Source: Aquila chrysaetos chrysaetos (lineage: Eukaryota > Chordata > Aves > Accipitriformes > Accipitridae). Taken from it: a stretch of 64,000 nucleotides of DNA. The position numbers and the translations under genes are program-made. Shown one piece after another: positions 26,801 to 36,106 of the stretch. The stretch covers positions 9,386,743-9,450,742 of the forward strand of contig NC_044027.1 in assembly GCF_900496995.4 (NCBI RefSeq), given 5' to 3'. The notes below the pieces were generated by a model, which saw only the letters and a list, made by a program, of their open reading frames with translations, was not told where the DNA came from and did no database searches. Numbering within the stretch: position 1 is the stretch's first letter; each line of letters begins with the position of its first letter.

Positions 26801-29332
26801 CAGATTGCATAACTGTAATACGTAGGGAGTGTGAGAGCTTCTAACCAGGAATAAGTCAGATTGAAATAATAAATAAAATCCCTTTCTGTCAGTGAGCACA
26901 ACATCCAGCTTGTGTGATAAGTAACTTGGGGAGGAAGCATCTTTTGGAAGTATAAGATATGATCCTCAGGAATCTTTTGGGCCTCATCTTCAATAGGACT
27001 CCACTTGATTAAGCAGTCACTGCCTAGGGGATAACACTATTACATGAATAGACTTCAGGCCATGACTTGCACTGGGAGAAGATTTCCCCTAGTTTTGTGA
27101 AGTATTGATTGTAAATATGAAGGCTGGTATTCCTTCTGCTTCCTTTTATCTAACCTAGCTTGCTCTGTGACTGCAACTGCTGAGATCACTATGGACAGAC
27201 AGAATCAGAGAAGAGGATTTTAAGCTATTTTATATGTTCTTTAATTAAAAATAGGGACTTGACATTTATTTTGTGATACAAGCCAGGCATCTTTACCCAG
27301 GATCACTGAGAAGAGGTATTAGTAGCATGCCGCTTTTGGGTTATAGATCTTTGACCCTGGCAGAGCACATCACAGCTTTAGATGAAGGCTTCATGTACTG
27401 TAATAAGTAATAGCCCACACTCTCCAGTGCAGTGAAACGGTAGTCACTCATAGGACTGCTTCTACATCTGTGATGTATAATGTACCTGTAAGGATGTGTA
27501 ATGTACCTTTAGCTTCTTTCTTTTTAAGCCAGGCTTCACTAGCTTTTTCTGTCTAAGGTTTTACAGTTCTTGGAATAATTTAAGGTTTCTCTGGCATGCC
27601 TTAGGCTGCTGTAATGAAGCATTTTTCTTTTCTGATGATGATTAATGCCTCTGCCTTTCAAACTGTGTTCTTAACTCTTCCTGTTTCCTGTCACTGCTTT
27701 CTCTTCCTAGCACATGCTGCCAGTGGATCGGGGCTGGGACCAGGTGAGGTAGTGTGTCTGCTGACTGTGTAGGTGATAGATAATAGTGCCCTAGATAGTG
27801 CCAGCCCAGCTTCCTCTTGAACTAGTTAGAAGCTAATTGGCATTAAAAGAAATGCCTCAGATCTTGAATTAGCACGGATCTTCAACTTGGAAAAGGGCTT
27901 TGTAACTAGCAGTGTATCCACTGCTCCTCTCTTTCTTGGGGAGCCCTTTCAAAGAACTTTGTCACATTGCTGCTCATTTCACCTCCCCCATGGGAGAAAC
28001 AGGACATGATCATATAATTGTCAGAGCAGACACAGATCACATAAGACTCTTGGTACCTGAAAGCTGGAGGCTGGAGCTGAGCTAGTAGAGATATGAAGCA
28101 TTCACTGCAGAAACTTAAGTCTCGTAACAGTTCCTGGCATAGGATTTCCTTTTTATTTTTCTTTATTTGCCATTAAAGACAAAGGCAAGTGTTAAAATAA
28201 CCTTTCGATATGCCATGGGGTTTTGGTTTGGTTTTAGCATGCTAGGAGTTAGTATTTTGAACTGCAGTGAGACATTCATGGGAACATAAGAGGAAAGCGG
28301 ATCTGGTTTTAGCCAGTCTCTGAAATGCTGCCTCCTCTTTAAAATTAATGGTGTAGTATCCTAGCCCTCAAGGTCAACACATATTCATCCTTACCATAGT
28401 TGGAACAGCTTTGCTCACAGCTCTTCTTTGCCAGAAGGTGGTGGTCCTAGTCTGAAGAGGAACACTTTAGTTCTCTTACGGGGATAAAGCAGAGAGAAAC
28501 TCCAGTTCTCCTGAACTTAGCAGTTACAAGAACATGGAAGCCTGTTGGGAATCTGAATGTAGGCATAGATATAGAAGCTATTTATGTATTCCCTGCAGCA
28601 AGTGAGGTTTTCTGACGGGTGTAGTTCTGTCTTTGCAGAGCATCCTCTGAATTTTGTGTGTCATGCAAGATTGGGAACATGACTTTGCGTCTTTGTCTTG
28701 ATGCCTTGAGCCTCGCCTAACATACTGTTCACAAGTTGTCTGACAAGCTGTATTAGTACCTGGTTTTACATGAGTCACTGACTTTGAGCAATACTAAATC
28801 TGAACAGGTCAACAAGTTACTGTGAGAACTATGCTCCAAAATGACAGCCTTGCCCGTGCGGGCACCTCAAGGTGACTATATGCTGTGTGCTCTGGAGGGA
28901 AGGTGCTTTTTTGGCTGGAACAAGCATATGTTTTGTGTGGCTTTTCAATGATTTGTAAGCTTATTGAAGATAATTAGATGTTGGAGCCCAGGCTTTTACT
29001 TGAATAGATGTTGTCATAGCCTGAAAACTCTGAGCAGTGCCACCAGGCACTGGTACTAGTCTTAAACATGTTTAAGCTTTTCAGAAAAACTCACTGAGTT
29101 GAACTGATGTGGTGATGAGGTTGTTGGTGGCCTTGTGCAACTTCCTAGTCAGTGTGGACAGGTTACAGCCAAAAAACTCACAGTAATGTGGCAAAAAAGT
29201 TATCATTACCTCTTCAATTTGGAGATGACTGTGAGGTGCTGTATCCCAGCACTTCCCAATAAGGTCTCCAGTACCTTATCAGCTCTTCCTCTGAGATCAG
29301 TTCTGGCACCTCCTCACACTCACATATCCCTT

Positions 29333-29367
<35 letters not shown>

Positions 29368-32300
29368 CTTTTCCCTGCTCCATTTTGTGATACAGGCCAA
29401 AGTTGCAGAGGAGTTGGCAGCTGCCACAGCACAGGTTTCCCAGCTGCAGCTGGAGCTGACTGCCCACGAGAAGAAGGAAATGGACCTGCGGAAACAGCTG
29501 TCTGCTGCCTTGCAGGAGGCAGAGCGACATGAGACGCAGCTCAACAAACTGCAAGCACAGTTAGCAGGTAAGACTTCTTGTGCCTGTTCCATGTGAGCTC
29601 CTTTATGTCATTCTTTTTCCTCTTTTATAAGTCACAGGTTTTTCCTTTCTTCTGCGGTATCTATTCCTGCTTTCCCCAGGATCAGTCACAAGGGTATCAA
29701 AGAAGGATATTGATGCACTGAAATGTCTGAAGGGTATGTGTATCCTTGTTACTACTGAAAGGAGAGTGGGCCAAATCAATGAACAAAACCATCCTGTCAC
29801 AGGGATGCCTTTTGTAGAAGCAATCTCTTGGCATTACTGTCTAACATCTTGAAGAGGAACCAGAAATGTTCCAGTGGTTGAAAAGTTAAGATAAAAGCTG
29901 AGGTATAAACATTGCCATTTCACAGAAGAAGCTCTTGATAAAGTCTAATTCCCAGTGCAGGTGTAAGCTGTGTTGTTGACTTCATTGTGCAAGAGACACT
30001 GTTCCTTCCCATCAGCCCCCAAATGCACTAACCTGAAATATATGTAGCACTAAAACCCACAGTAAAGTGTATTTTTGCAGAGCTCCAAGAAGCCTCTGAG
30101 GACACTCAGACTAGATTCAAAGCTGAGAAGCAGAGCCGCAAACAGCTGGACCTGAAGATTACAACATTGGAAGAAGAGCTAACAGACCTAAAAGTGGAAA
30201 AAGAGACTCTTGAAAGGGTATGTCCAGTGCCAGCATTATGGAGAGATGCAGGGTTTCAGTTTGCTGAAATTTAACCCGACATTCTTGCTCGTAAACATGC
30301 AAGTTAGGTAAATCTTGACTCATCTGCAGGCAGGGATCCCTGTGCTGATGGATCCTTTGTGCTTATGTGATTTATTTTTTTTTTTTTAATATCTCGGCCA
30401 GTAATATGTTAATCCTCCTATGTCTAAAATAATCTCAGCTTGATTTTAAAGTGATAAGATTCCCTGCTCAAAGAAGCTCTTTCTGCCTGAGGAGGAGAAG
30501 CTACTTTGGTGCAGTCTGGCCCATTTTGTGTCCTATTCTGTATTGCAGAATCTTGCAGAGAGGAAGAAGAAATCCCTCTCAGAGAGAGCTCAAGCAGAGG
30601 AAGAGATGGAAGAAATACGCAGATCATATCAGCAGGAACTGGACAAGCTTCGACAGTTGCTGAAAAAGGCACGGACTTCAACTGACCAGGCAGCAGCAGA
30701 GCAGGTGAGGAGTCATGGGAGCTTCTCCAACAAGTGTCTGGAAGGCTTGTAGGAACCTACAGGTAGGAAATAGTTGTGAAAATGCACAGGTGGTAGAAGA
30801 ATGAAAGCATTATCTGCTTGATTTTAGGGGTTAACTTTAACACAGGGTTCACTTTGTTGTCTTTCTAAAATATCTTTGCTGGTGTTTGTTGGCCCTGCTT
30901 TTAACTTTGGGATTTACACTGATGTCTCTCTAAGGAAGTGCATGATTTGAGTAGGCAGGAAGGCTGCTAGGTCCCAGTCATTCTCTGACTCAAATCACAG
31001 GCTGCTGACATGGCTGTAGAGTTTTGGTGCAGGGTTGATGTAGGCTGGCATGCAGCATCAGATTTAGACTGTGTTAAAGAGTGTCAAACTGAGGAAAGGA
31101 GAGGTGCCAAATTAAGTTCATAGTAGAGAGAAGAATACAGGACTGCTGATGATTGGAAGACTGCTTAGAAATACTGCAAGAGATCTGAAGTCTGAGCCAG
31201 ACCTTCAGGCCAGCCTGAGGGATTGTGGCCGGAATTGAACTCTGAGAGGTGTGGGCAGGAGCTGGTGAGAGCTGCAGGGCTGCTAGGGCAGGAGATGTTA
31301 TCCAGTCCCAAACTTTCAGCCACTTGTGCAAATAGAGATTGGGTGTGTGTGTTCCTGATGATCTCTCTTACATGATGGGCAGCTATCACTCATCCAGGCA
31401 GAGCTGGAATCCCAGTGGGAAGCCAGATGTGAACGTACGCTGGCCTCGGCCAAGGAGCAGCATGTTAGACAATACCAGGAGGTGTGTGAGCAGAGAGATT
31501 CCCTGCAGCAGCAGGTGTCCCAGCTGGAAGAGAAGGTAATGGGCTGTTCTTTATTGCTGAAATGTAATGCCAAATAACCAGTAACTGTAACCAATGGGTC
31601 CTCTCCTCATGGTTGCTTGACTTTTTAATTTCTTGACTGTTACGGAATTTGGTCTTGTCTGCAGGATGTGTCTCTACTTGCATCTGTTGGGCTGGTGGGC
31701 TACTGAATTTACTGCTGCAGTTCTGAATGAGGGAGAGCCAAGATGATGTCGGTCTCGGACTAAAGCAACAGCTACAATATCTTCTGCTTATCTGCACTGT
31801 TCTGAGTGATTGGTTTTGAGCAGAAACTGTTTTGAAGTGGGTGACACTGAAAGGGGCTATAAGCTGATGGGCTCTAGTTCTTGTCTTTCAGCTTGCAACT
31901 CTAAAACAGTTGAAAAAAGCAGAGGAGCAAAAATTGTCTGAGTTTCAGCAACGTTTGGAGCAACTAGAGCCTATCAAAGAGAAGGTAAAGGGAATAACAC
32001 AGCAGCTGAATATGAACTGGAGCGCAATAATCGCTAGACTCAGGCTACCTATGTCCAGAATAACAAGAACATGAGGTCCAGAATATGAGAGGGAAGGAAT
32101 AACTTCACGTTGCTTCCAGCAAACCTGAACAGGTCCAATGATGAGACCCAGCCCTCATTTCACTTGGATCTCGGTAATGCTATGCCCATTCTTCATGTTA
32201 CTTGAACTTGAAGAGCTAATGACATGATTGTGGATCTCCAAGGTTTTGGCTTGGTTGGATATCTTTATTTTGGTGCTGTGACCTTCAGCCAAGTCTTTTG

Positions 32301-35237
32301 CAACTCTCGATCAAAGCCCTGCTTAAAACTCCACTCAGTAATTTACCTGTCACTAAAAAACAGTTTACAGAGAACCTGTTCATTGCAAGGTGGTGGTGTC
32401 TGTGAAGCTGTTCTAACTTTCAGTTTCCCTTTGACAGTATTCAGCCTTGCAGTCTGATATTGTGGTGCTGAAGGGTCACTATGAAAAACGTATCAGAGAC
32501 CTGGAGAAGGATCAGGATGCATCTTCATCTGCAGACTTCACAGAAGAAGTGAGTTTGACTATCCAATATTTCTCCTTACTAAGCAAATCTATTTACCTTG
32601 AATTATTTCTTTTTGAGCAGAGATAAGAAGGAAAAACATTATTTTCTCTGCAGAAGCACTGTGTTTCTAGTAGCAGCGTCTATAGAGGAAGAAAGGATGT
32701 GATCTTCTTGCTGCCTGCTTTAGATCTGAGGTTTAGATTTAAAAATTGAAAGAATAATAAGAAATAAGTGTCAGTCTGCCTTGGGTGTGTGCAGCCTGCC
32801 TCAGTTTTGGAGGGATGGGTTTAGTGTATATACAATGGTTCTGAATTAAGATGTCATGATGTATTCTGCTTCATTACGGGAATTTCTGATCTGAAAAGTG
32901 GGTTCTTTGAAAACCACGTGTGTTTAGTTTGGATTTATTGTTCCTTCACCTGGAGAAGTATCTGGTGTTGAGTCCAGTACTTCACATGTTAATGAACCTA
33001 TCTTTGTTTCCTGTCATCTTCTTTTCCAGGTGAAGAAGATAATGAATGGTGTGTTTCAATCTCTTCGGGGTGAATTTGAGCTGGAAGAGACATACAGTGG
33101 CAGGACAGTTCTGGGTGTTGTCATGAACACTATTAAGGTACAACAGTGATAAGAGATACAAGGTGATCACTGTGAGAGAAGGACTCTTGGGCTAAAAACA
33201 CAAATTTATGTTGTGAGTCTGAAATAACTGTGAAGCAGAAATTTGTTGTGGGTGGTAAAGCAGCCCAGTAGTAGAAGAAGATACAGGGATCTGTGATGGT
33301 TTATGTTTAGGGTATAACCTACATTCTCTCTGCTCAATTTTTTAGACTGTAACACTGCAGCTACTCAACAGGCAGCAGGAGAAACTAGATCATGACAGTA
33401 AAAAGGAGGAATCTAGAACAGGAGCAGCGAGACAGGAGGGATCACCTGGAGCAAAGACTGACCATGAAGAGCCTGTGCAGCATAGCCCAGCACAGTGTGT
33501 TGCATTCCCAGCTGACCCTGGTGAAGCAGCCACAGGCTCCATGGTGTCTGACCAGGAAGGCGAGTCTGCTCCTCTGCCTGCCAGGCCCAGAACTCCTGAG
33601 GAGGAGCAGGCGATACAGAGCAGTGGGATGTCAGAAGAGGAGAAGGTCCAGGGGGAGCATCTCTCTTCCACTGCTGAATCCTCTCTGGATCCTGATAAGA
33701 GGCCTGTACTTGCAGGACAGCCTGTTCCTGAGGTGGATGAGAACTTTGTCCCAGCCGAGCAAAGGCAGGAGAGCAGTCCTATCAGGGAAGCTGAGACTGA
33801 ACACAGTCCCTCCAGAGTATCTTTGCAGGCTGATGTTGCAGAACCTTCTGCTCTAGAAGCCAAGCCAAGAGAAGCAGATGTGGCAGTGCTTCCAGAAAAG
33901 CCAGCTGCAGAGGAGAAGCCAGAGGAGCCTGTGGGAGGTTTGGAGCCCCCTCCCTTAAATGGTGAGGGAGGGAACTGCACAGACCCATCAGGTGGAGCTA
34001 GCTCTGAGGAGCCTGCTTCAGTATCCAACACAGCAGAGCTGAGCTCAGCTATCATGAAAGAAACCCCAGGACAGCAGAAACTGGGCTCCAGCCCAAGGCA
34101 AAAAGATTCCAGGTAAGATGTGACTCCTGGGGTAGCCACAGTCCCACTTTCCTGCTGATCAGCTCAGTCTAGTATGGCAGCACACAGAGGCTGGTACAGC
34201 TGCACTACTACTGCAGGGCAGCACACGTGGTCGGGTGAAGCACCATCACGATGCTAGCACTGGATGGCACAAGGCAGGTGCTGGCAGAGACCAGGCTGTC
34301 CAGGGCATGCTCTGCTGGGAGAGCAGTTGCAGAACAGGCTCATGTCTGAGTGGAGGCAGTGGTGCCATTATCCCTGGTGAATGGTTCCCAGCTCAGCGTG
34401 GAGGGGAGCATGCAGTTTCTCTAGGATCTGATATTGGTGGCTGCCAGGTCCCAATATCATTCTGCACTGGTGAATAGGACATGCCCTAAAAGTTTGCCTC
34501 CGTGACAAAACTTTTCCATCATTCTTTAATAGAACTTGTAAAACCAAGATCCCCATAATCTGCAAGCAAACTGTTAGTTCTTTATCTTCTTCTAGCCTCT
34601 TTGAGGATGACAACTTCTTTGAAACAGCATCTTGTAAACCACTGAAGCCTCGAGTTCCCTCTGAAGAGGAGGATGAGGAGGAAGTGGTATGTATTTGTAT
34701 CTTTCCACTCCTACTAAACTGCTTCAGGCATTAACCTGTAGCTTGTCTGTAAAATCCTTCCCATGGCAATGGGGGACAGAGTGGCTCCTGCTAGCTGAGC
34801 TCAGAGCTTCCCATATGTTCTCTGTATAAATCAAGAGTATCTGGGTTGTTTATTGTTGAGCTTGGAGGAGTTGCCTGGAATGAGATAGTGATGACAAACT
34901 CCTGCTGGCATGAAGTAAGTGAGACTTGCCAGGTTAATTGAAGGATTTTAGTGTCTTGCTCCTGTCCTATCCCTTTTAGCCTGTAAGCATCTCTCCTGGA
35001 ATATTAAGACATCGCATGAGAAATACAAAAATTTCAGTGATGAGAATTCTTGATATCATCTCCTTAAAGCTGATGGAGATTGCAGAGCCAGAACTCTGTA
35101 GCAATTATTAAATACTGGGAAGCTGTTAGGACTGACAAGTTTCCTTCTGGTTTGATTTCCAGAGCATGAAGGGACATCCCCCTCCAGCTCCACTCTTTGG
35201 TGATGATGATGATGATGATCTGGACTGGCTGGGATGA
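8788..35237 (+). CDS. FKBP15: FKBP15 (WAFL; WASP- and FKBP-like endosomal protein), complete, 29 coding exons
   Basis: The 29 exons listed separately join without a stop to 3759 bp, 1252 residues (human about 1219 from memory). Order: N-terminus with [11 protein letters not shown] (to ~75), WH1-like domain (~75-167), FKBP fold (168-288), Ser/Pro/Gln-rich linker (289-492), coiled coil (493-942), acidic low-complexity region (943-1228) and a conserved tail with seven Asp before LDWLG. The family sits on early endosomes, links to actin and WASH/FAM21 and aids endosome transport. The start at 8788 is the first Met, gives the conserved N-terminus and lies in the CpG island. FKBP pocket Tyr205, Phe219, Asp220, Val238, Ile239, Trp242, Tyr265 and Phe282 are present. 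Intron 3 holds an antisense solo LTR. Identity rests on extended similarity to the human protein in nearly every exon. Confidence 0.97.
8847..10334 (+). other. FKBP15 intron 1
   Basis: 1.5-kb intron. Its first ~550 bp are still CpG island; the rest is AT-rich and shows no further feature. Confidence 0.85.
10335..10444 (+). CDS. FKBP15: FKBP15 coding exon 2
   Basis: Residues 20-57, with [11 protein letters not shown] and [17 protein letters not shown], almost identical to human. Acceptor TTTCTAG, donor GTAAGT. Confidence 0.96.
10761..10848 (+). CDS. FKBP15: FKBP15 coding exon 3
   Basis: Residues 57-86, ending [11 protein letters not shown], the first strand of the WH1-like domain. Donor GTAAGT; it splits the Tyr codon. 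Confidence 0.96.
11361..11947 (-). mobile_element. Solo LTR (ERVL-like), antisense in FKBP15 intron 3
   Basis: The LTR runs 11366-11942 (577 bp) with TGTC..GACA ends and the direct repeat GGCTG at 11361-11365 and 11943-11947. It is the reverse complement of the 3996-4585 family: it starts with the family's TTAACCCCAGCCAGCAAC end and carries the ATTAAA signal in reverse near 11490. At the TATA position the reverse strand reads TATAGGAA (11665-11672) instead of TATATAAA, so its core promoter looks weakened. No internal retroviral sequence is present. Confidence 0.9.
12067..12136 (+). CDS. FKBP15: FKBP15 coding exon 4
   Basis: Residues 86-109 ([20 protein letters not shown]...), WH1-like domain. 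Donor GTGAGA, ends on a codon boundary. Confidence 0.96.
12137..13367 (+). other. FKBP15 intron 4
   Basis: 1.2 kb, AT-rich; no exon, RNA gene or repeat recognised. Confidence 0.8.
13368..13442 (+). CDS. FKBP15: FKBP15 coding exon 5
   Basis: Residues 110-134 ([18 protein letters not shown]...), WH1-like domain. Both ends in phase 0; donor GTAAGA. Confidence 0.96.
13443..14562 (+). other. FKBP15 intron 5
   Basis: 1.1 kb, AT-rich with short T-runs; no further feature seen. Confidence 0.8.
14563..14661 (+). CDS. FKBP15: FKBP15 coding exon 6
   Basis: Residues 135-167 ([18 protein letters not shown]...), end of the WH1-like domain, nearly identical to human. Phase 0 at both ends. Confidence 0.97.
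15128..15277 (+). CDS. FKBP15: FKBP15 coding exon 7 (start of FKBP fold)
   Basis: Residues 168-217, including [17 protein letters not shown]. Tyr205 corresponds to FKBP12 Tyr26. Confidence 0.97.
15278..16288 (+). other. FKBP15 intron 7
   Basis: 1.0 kb; no further feature. The minus-strand open frame around 15751-16080 has no protein-like character. Confidence 0.8.
16289..16357 (+). CDS. FKBP15: FKBP15 coding exon 8
   Basis: Residues 218-240 ([20 protein letters not shown]...). Phe219/Asp220 match FKBP12 Phe36/Asp37; Leu229 replaces Phe46. Confidence 0.97.
16358..17728 (+). other. FKBP15 intron 8
   Basis: 1.4 kb. An internal AATAAA near 17573 is intronic and lacks supporting context for use; nothing else seen. 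Confidence 0.8.
17729..17872 (+). CDS. FKBP15: FKBP15 coding exon 9 (end of FKBP fold)
   Basis: Residues 241-288 ([20 protein letters not shown]..., then [10 protein letters not shown] and [11 protein letters not shown]). Trp242, Tyr265 and Phe282 match FKBP12 Trp59, Tyr82 and Phe99. Confidence 0.97.
18316..18461 (+). CDS. FKBP15: FKBP15 coding exon 10
   Basis: Residues 289-337, Ser/Pro-rich ([19 protein letters not shown]...), matching the human linker. Donor GTAAGA. Confidence 0.94.
19216..19264 (+). CDS. FKBP15: FKBP15 coding exon 11
   Basis: Residues 337-353 ([16 protein letters not shown]), conserved linker motif. Donor GTAAGT. Confidence 0.95.
19942..20061 (+). CDS. FKBP15: FKBP15 coding exon 12
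   Basis: Residues 354-393, with [19 protein letters not shown] and LDSSDSEIE, as in human. Confidence 0.95.
20323..20422 (+). CDS. FKBP15: FKBP15 coding exon 13
   Basis: Residues 394-427, low-complexity Ser/Pro/Ala sequence ending in the motif [10 protein letters not shown]. Donor GTAATA; frame continues into exon 14. Confidence 0.88.
21193..21296 (+). CDS. FKBP15: FKBP15 coding exon 14
   Basis: Residues 427-461 ([20 protein letters not shown]...), ending GAQGFQ like human NAQSFQ. Donor GTACCA is weaker than the others. Confidence 0.9.
21297..22791 (+). other. FKBP15 intron 14
   Basis: 1.5 kb. An A-rich simple-sequence tract (about 21985-22060, AAAAC-type) lies inside; no exon or RNA gene recognised. 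Confidence 0.8.
22792..22885 (+). CDS. FKBP15: FKBP15 coding exon 15
   Basis: Residues 462-493 ([20 protein letters not shown]...). The acceptor CTCTGCAAG is chosen because it aligns with the human AYAYPQ region and keeps frame. Confidence 0.9.
22886..23715 (+). other. FKBP15 intron 15
   Basis: 0.8 kb, no further feature seen. Confidence 0.8.
23716..23825 (+). CDS. FKBP15: FKBP15 coding exon 16 (coiled coil begins)
   Basis: Residues 493-529 ([20 protein letters not shown]...), nearly identical to human. Confidence 0.97.
24225..24335 (+). CDS. FKBP15: FKBP15 coding exon 17
   Basis: Residues 530-566 ([10 protein letters not shown]..., then [15 protein letters not shown]). Phase 0 at both ends. 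Confidence 0.97.
24969..25063 (+). CDS. FKBP15: FKBP15 coding exon 18
   Basis: Residues 567-598 ([20 protein letters not shown]...), heptad-rich coiled coil. Donor GTAAGG. Confidence 0.97.
25754..25856 (+). CDS. FKBP15: FKBP15 coding exon 19
   Basis: Residues 598-632 ([20 protein letters not shown]..., ending [10 protein letters not shown]). Ends in phase 0. Confidence 0.97.
27711..27743 (+). CDS. FKBP15: Candidate cassette microexon of FKBP15 (11 residues)
   Basis: A strong pyrimidine tract and acceptor (TTTCTCTTCCTAG) precede 33 bp ending CAG before GTGAGG. Phase is 0 at both ends, matching exon 19 and exon 20, so inclusion would insert [11 protein letters not shown] between HAEQEK and AKVAEEL without breaking the frame. 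Human FKBP15 as I recall it lacks this segment. No transcript evidence is available. Confidence 0.4.
29334..29364 (+). repeat. C31 homopolymer upstream of FKBP15 exon 20
   Basis: Thirty-one consecutive C, ending 31 bases before the exon 20 start. It forms part of the upstream pyrimidine-rich region of that splice site and would be G31 on the template strand. Length is likely polymorphic and error-prone in assembly. Confidence 0.95.
29396..29567 (+). CDS. FKBP15: FKBP15 coding exon 20
   Basis: Residues 633-690 ([20 protein letters not shown]..., ending NKLQAQLA). Donor GTAAGA. Confidence 0.97.
29680..29733 (+). CDS. FKBP15: Candidate 54-bp cassette exon of FKBP15 (18 residues)
   Basis: Acceptor CTGCTTTCCCCAG after a clear pyrimidine tract, donor GTATGT. 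The 54 bp are open in the gene's frame, entering and leaving in the same phase as the exon 20/21 junction, and would add [17 protein letters not shown] plus junction residues. Human joins QAKLS directly to ELQE as I recall, so it looks alternative or lineage-specific. Confidence 0.5.
30081..30217 (+). CDS. FKBP15: FKBP15 coding exon 21
   Basis: Residues 690-735 ([20 protein letters not shown]..., then [17 protein letters not shown]). Donor GTATGT. Confidence 0.97.
30549..30704 (+). CDS. FKBP15: FKBP15 coding exon 22
   Basis: Residues 736-787 ([20 protein letters not shown]..., ending STDQAAAEQ), nearly identical to human. Phase 0. Confidence 0.97.
31383..31535 (+). CDS. FKBP15: FKBP15 coding exon 23
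   Basis: Residues 788-838 ([20 protein letters not shown]..., then [15 protein letters not shown]). Phase 0. Confidence 0.97.
31892..31984 (+). CDS. FKBP15: FKBP15 coding exon 24
   Basis: Residues 839-869 ([20 protein letters not shown]...), coiled coil. Phase 0; donor GTAAAG. Confidence 0.94.
32438..32548 (+). CDS. FKBP15: FKBP15 coding exon 25
   Basis: Residues 870-906 ([20 protein letters not shown]..., ending SADFTEE). Phase 0; donor GTGAGT. Confidence 0.94.
33030..33137 (+). CDS. FKBP15: FKBP15 coding exon 26
   Basis: Residues 907-942 ([20 protein letters not shown]..., ending VVMNTIK), closely matching human. Confidence 0.97.
33346..34112 (+). CDS. FKBP15: FKBP15 coding exon 27 (long acidic, low-complexity exon)
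   Basis: Residues 943-1198. It opens [13 protein letters not shown], as in human MVTLQLLNQQEQEK, then becomes rich in Glu, Ser, Pro and Ala with little recognisable alignment. At 767 bp it is by far the longest exon. A stop-free antisense frame across it (33390-34139) is a compositional shadow. Confidence 0.95.
34596..34686 (+). CDS. FKBP15: FKBP15 coding exon 28
   Basis: Residues 1198-1228 ([20 protein letters not shown]..., then EEEDEEEV), matching human DEEDELFKGATLKALRPK. Confidence 0.95.
35163..35237 (+). CDS. FKBP15: FKBP15 terminal coding exon 29
   Basis: Residues 1229-1252: [13 protein letters not shown], seven Asp, then LDWLG and TGA. Human ends the same way (D-run then IDWLG). Confidence 0.98.
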   Translation, partial: SMKGHPPPAPLFGDDDDDDLDWLG

Positions 35238-35572
35238 AGAGCCAGCTGGTGAGCCTATGAGCCCTCTCCTCTGGGCATGGCCTCTTCCTGTGTGCTTAGC
35301 ACTTAATGAGCTGCATATGTGGGACAGTTGTGAACAACCAGGGACTTCCCAGGCTCTTGTACTGCAAACTGATGGGACCCATGGCTCTGACCTGACAAAT
35401 GTGCGCAGAGATTGGGACGAGCTGAAGGAACCAACCAGTCTTACTGCACGTTTGTATTGCTGTCCTACTTCTGCGAACCGTTTCATTAATCTGAAAGTTT
35501 ATGCAAATATGAACTTTGTAAAGTGCTTCAGAAGGACAAGTCTGGCAGGACCCTGCAGTAGGAAACTACTTT

Positions 35573-35607
35573 AAAAAAAACCCAAAAAAAACCCCAAAAA
35601 AAACCCC
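35573..35607 (+). repeat. A8C3-4 tandem tract in FKBP15 3'UTR
   Basis: Three runs of eight A alternate with runs of three or four C, 35 bp in all. Simple-sequence repeat in the transcribed strand. Confidence 0.9.
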
Positions 35608-36081
35608 AGGCTAAAATCTTGTCGTCTTCCTCAGTGAAGATCTCTTTGGAATATTTCTCTTAGTTCCCAGGGTGGCTCACAGGGACTCTACACCATCTCA
35701 TCACCATGTATGAGCAATGTGCAGTGGGAGATTCGGCTGAGAAACCCCAGGCAGGTGTTCTCCTGTGAGCCACCAGCTCTGCACAGGCAGCTTGGAAACC
35801 CCAGGGGCTGAGGCAGTTCAGGTCAGCACTGTTGTACATCTAGAGCTGTGGCGCACATGGTGCTCACTGACCCACAGCCTGCTAGGCAGGGGGACCCGTT
35901 AGCAGTACTGAAAGTCAGGGCTGTTAGACCAATGCTTCAAGCACAGATGTAGCATCTAGTAATTGCTGTTGTAAGGAGCCAACTTCCCAGCTGTGTTTTA
36001 TGGAGGAGCCCAAGGCTCACAGAGGCCTCAAAAATAATTCATTTGTGCAGCCAGCTCATCTCTCTGTATCCAGAGGTGAGA

Positions 36082-36106
36082 TTTTTTTTTTTTTTTTTTT
36101 TTTTTT
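36082..36106 (+). repeat. T25 homopolymer
   Basis: Twenty-five consecutive T inside the FKBP15 3'UTR; would be a U-tract in the mRNA. Confidence 0.95.

Larger units (their letters stand above)
25857..29395 (+). other. FKBP15 intron 19 (largest intron)
   Basis: 3.5 kb. It contains a 33-bp in-frame exon candidate (27711-27743) and a 31-base C run close to the 3' splice site (29334-29364). No repeat family or RNA gene was recognised elsewhere in it. Confidence 0.8.

Noticed and set aside
33390-34139. 249-residue antisense open frame
   Set aside because: Exact shadow of FKBP15 exon 27, with Ser/Gly/Pro-rich translation and no domain; the plus strand is the real coding strand.
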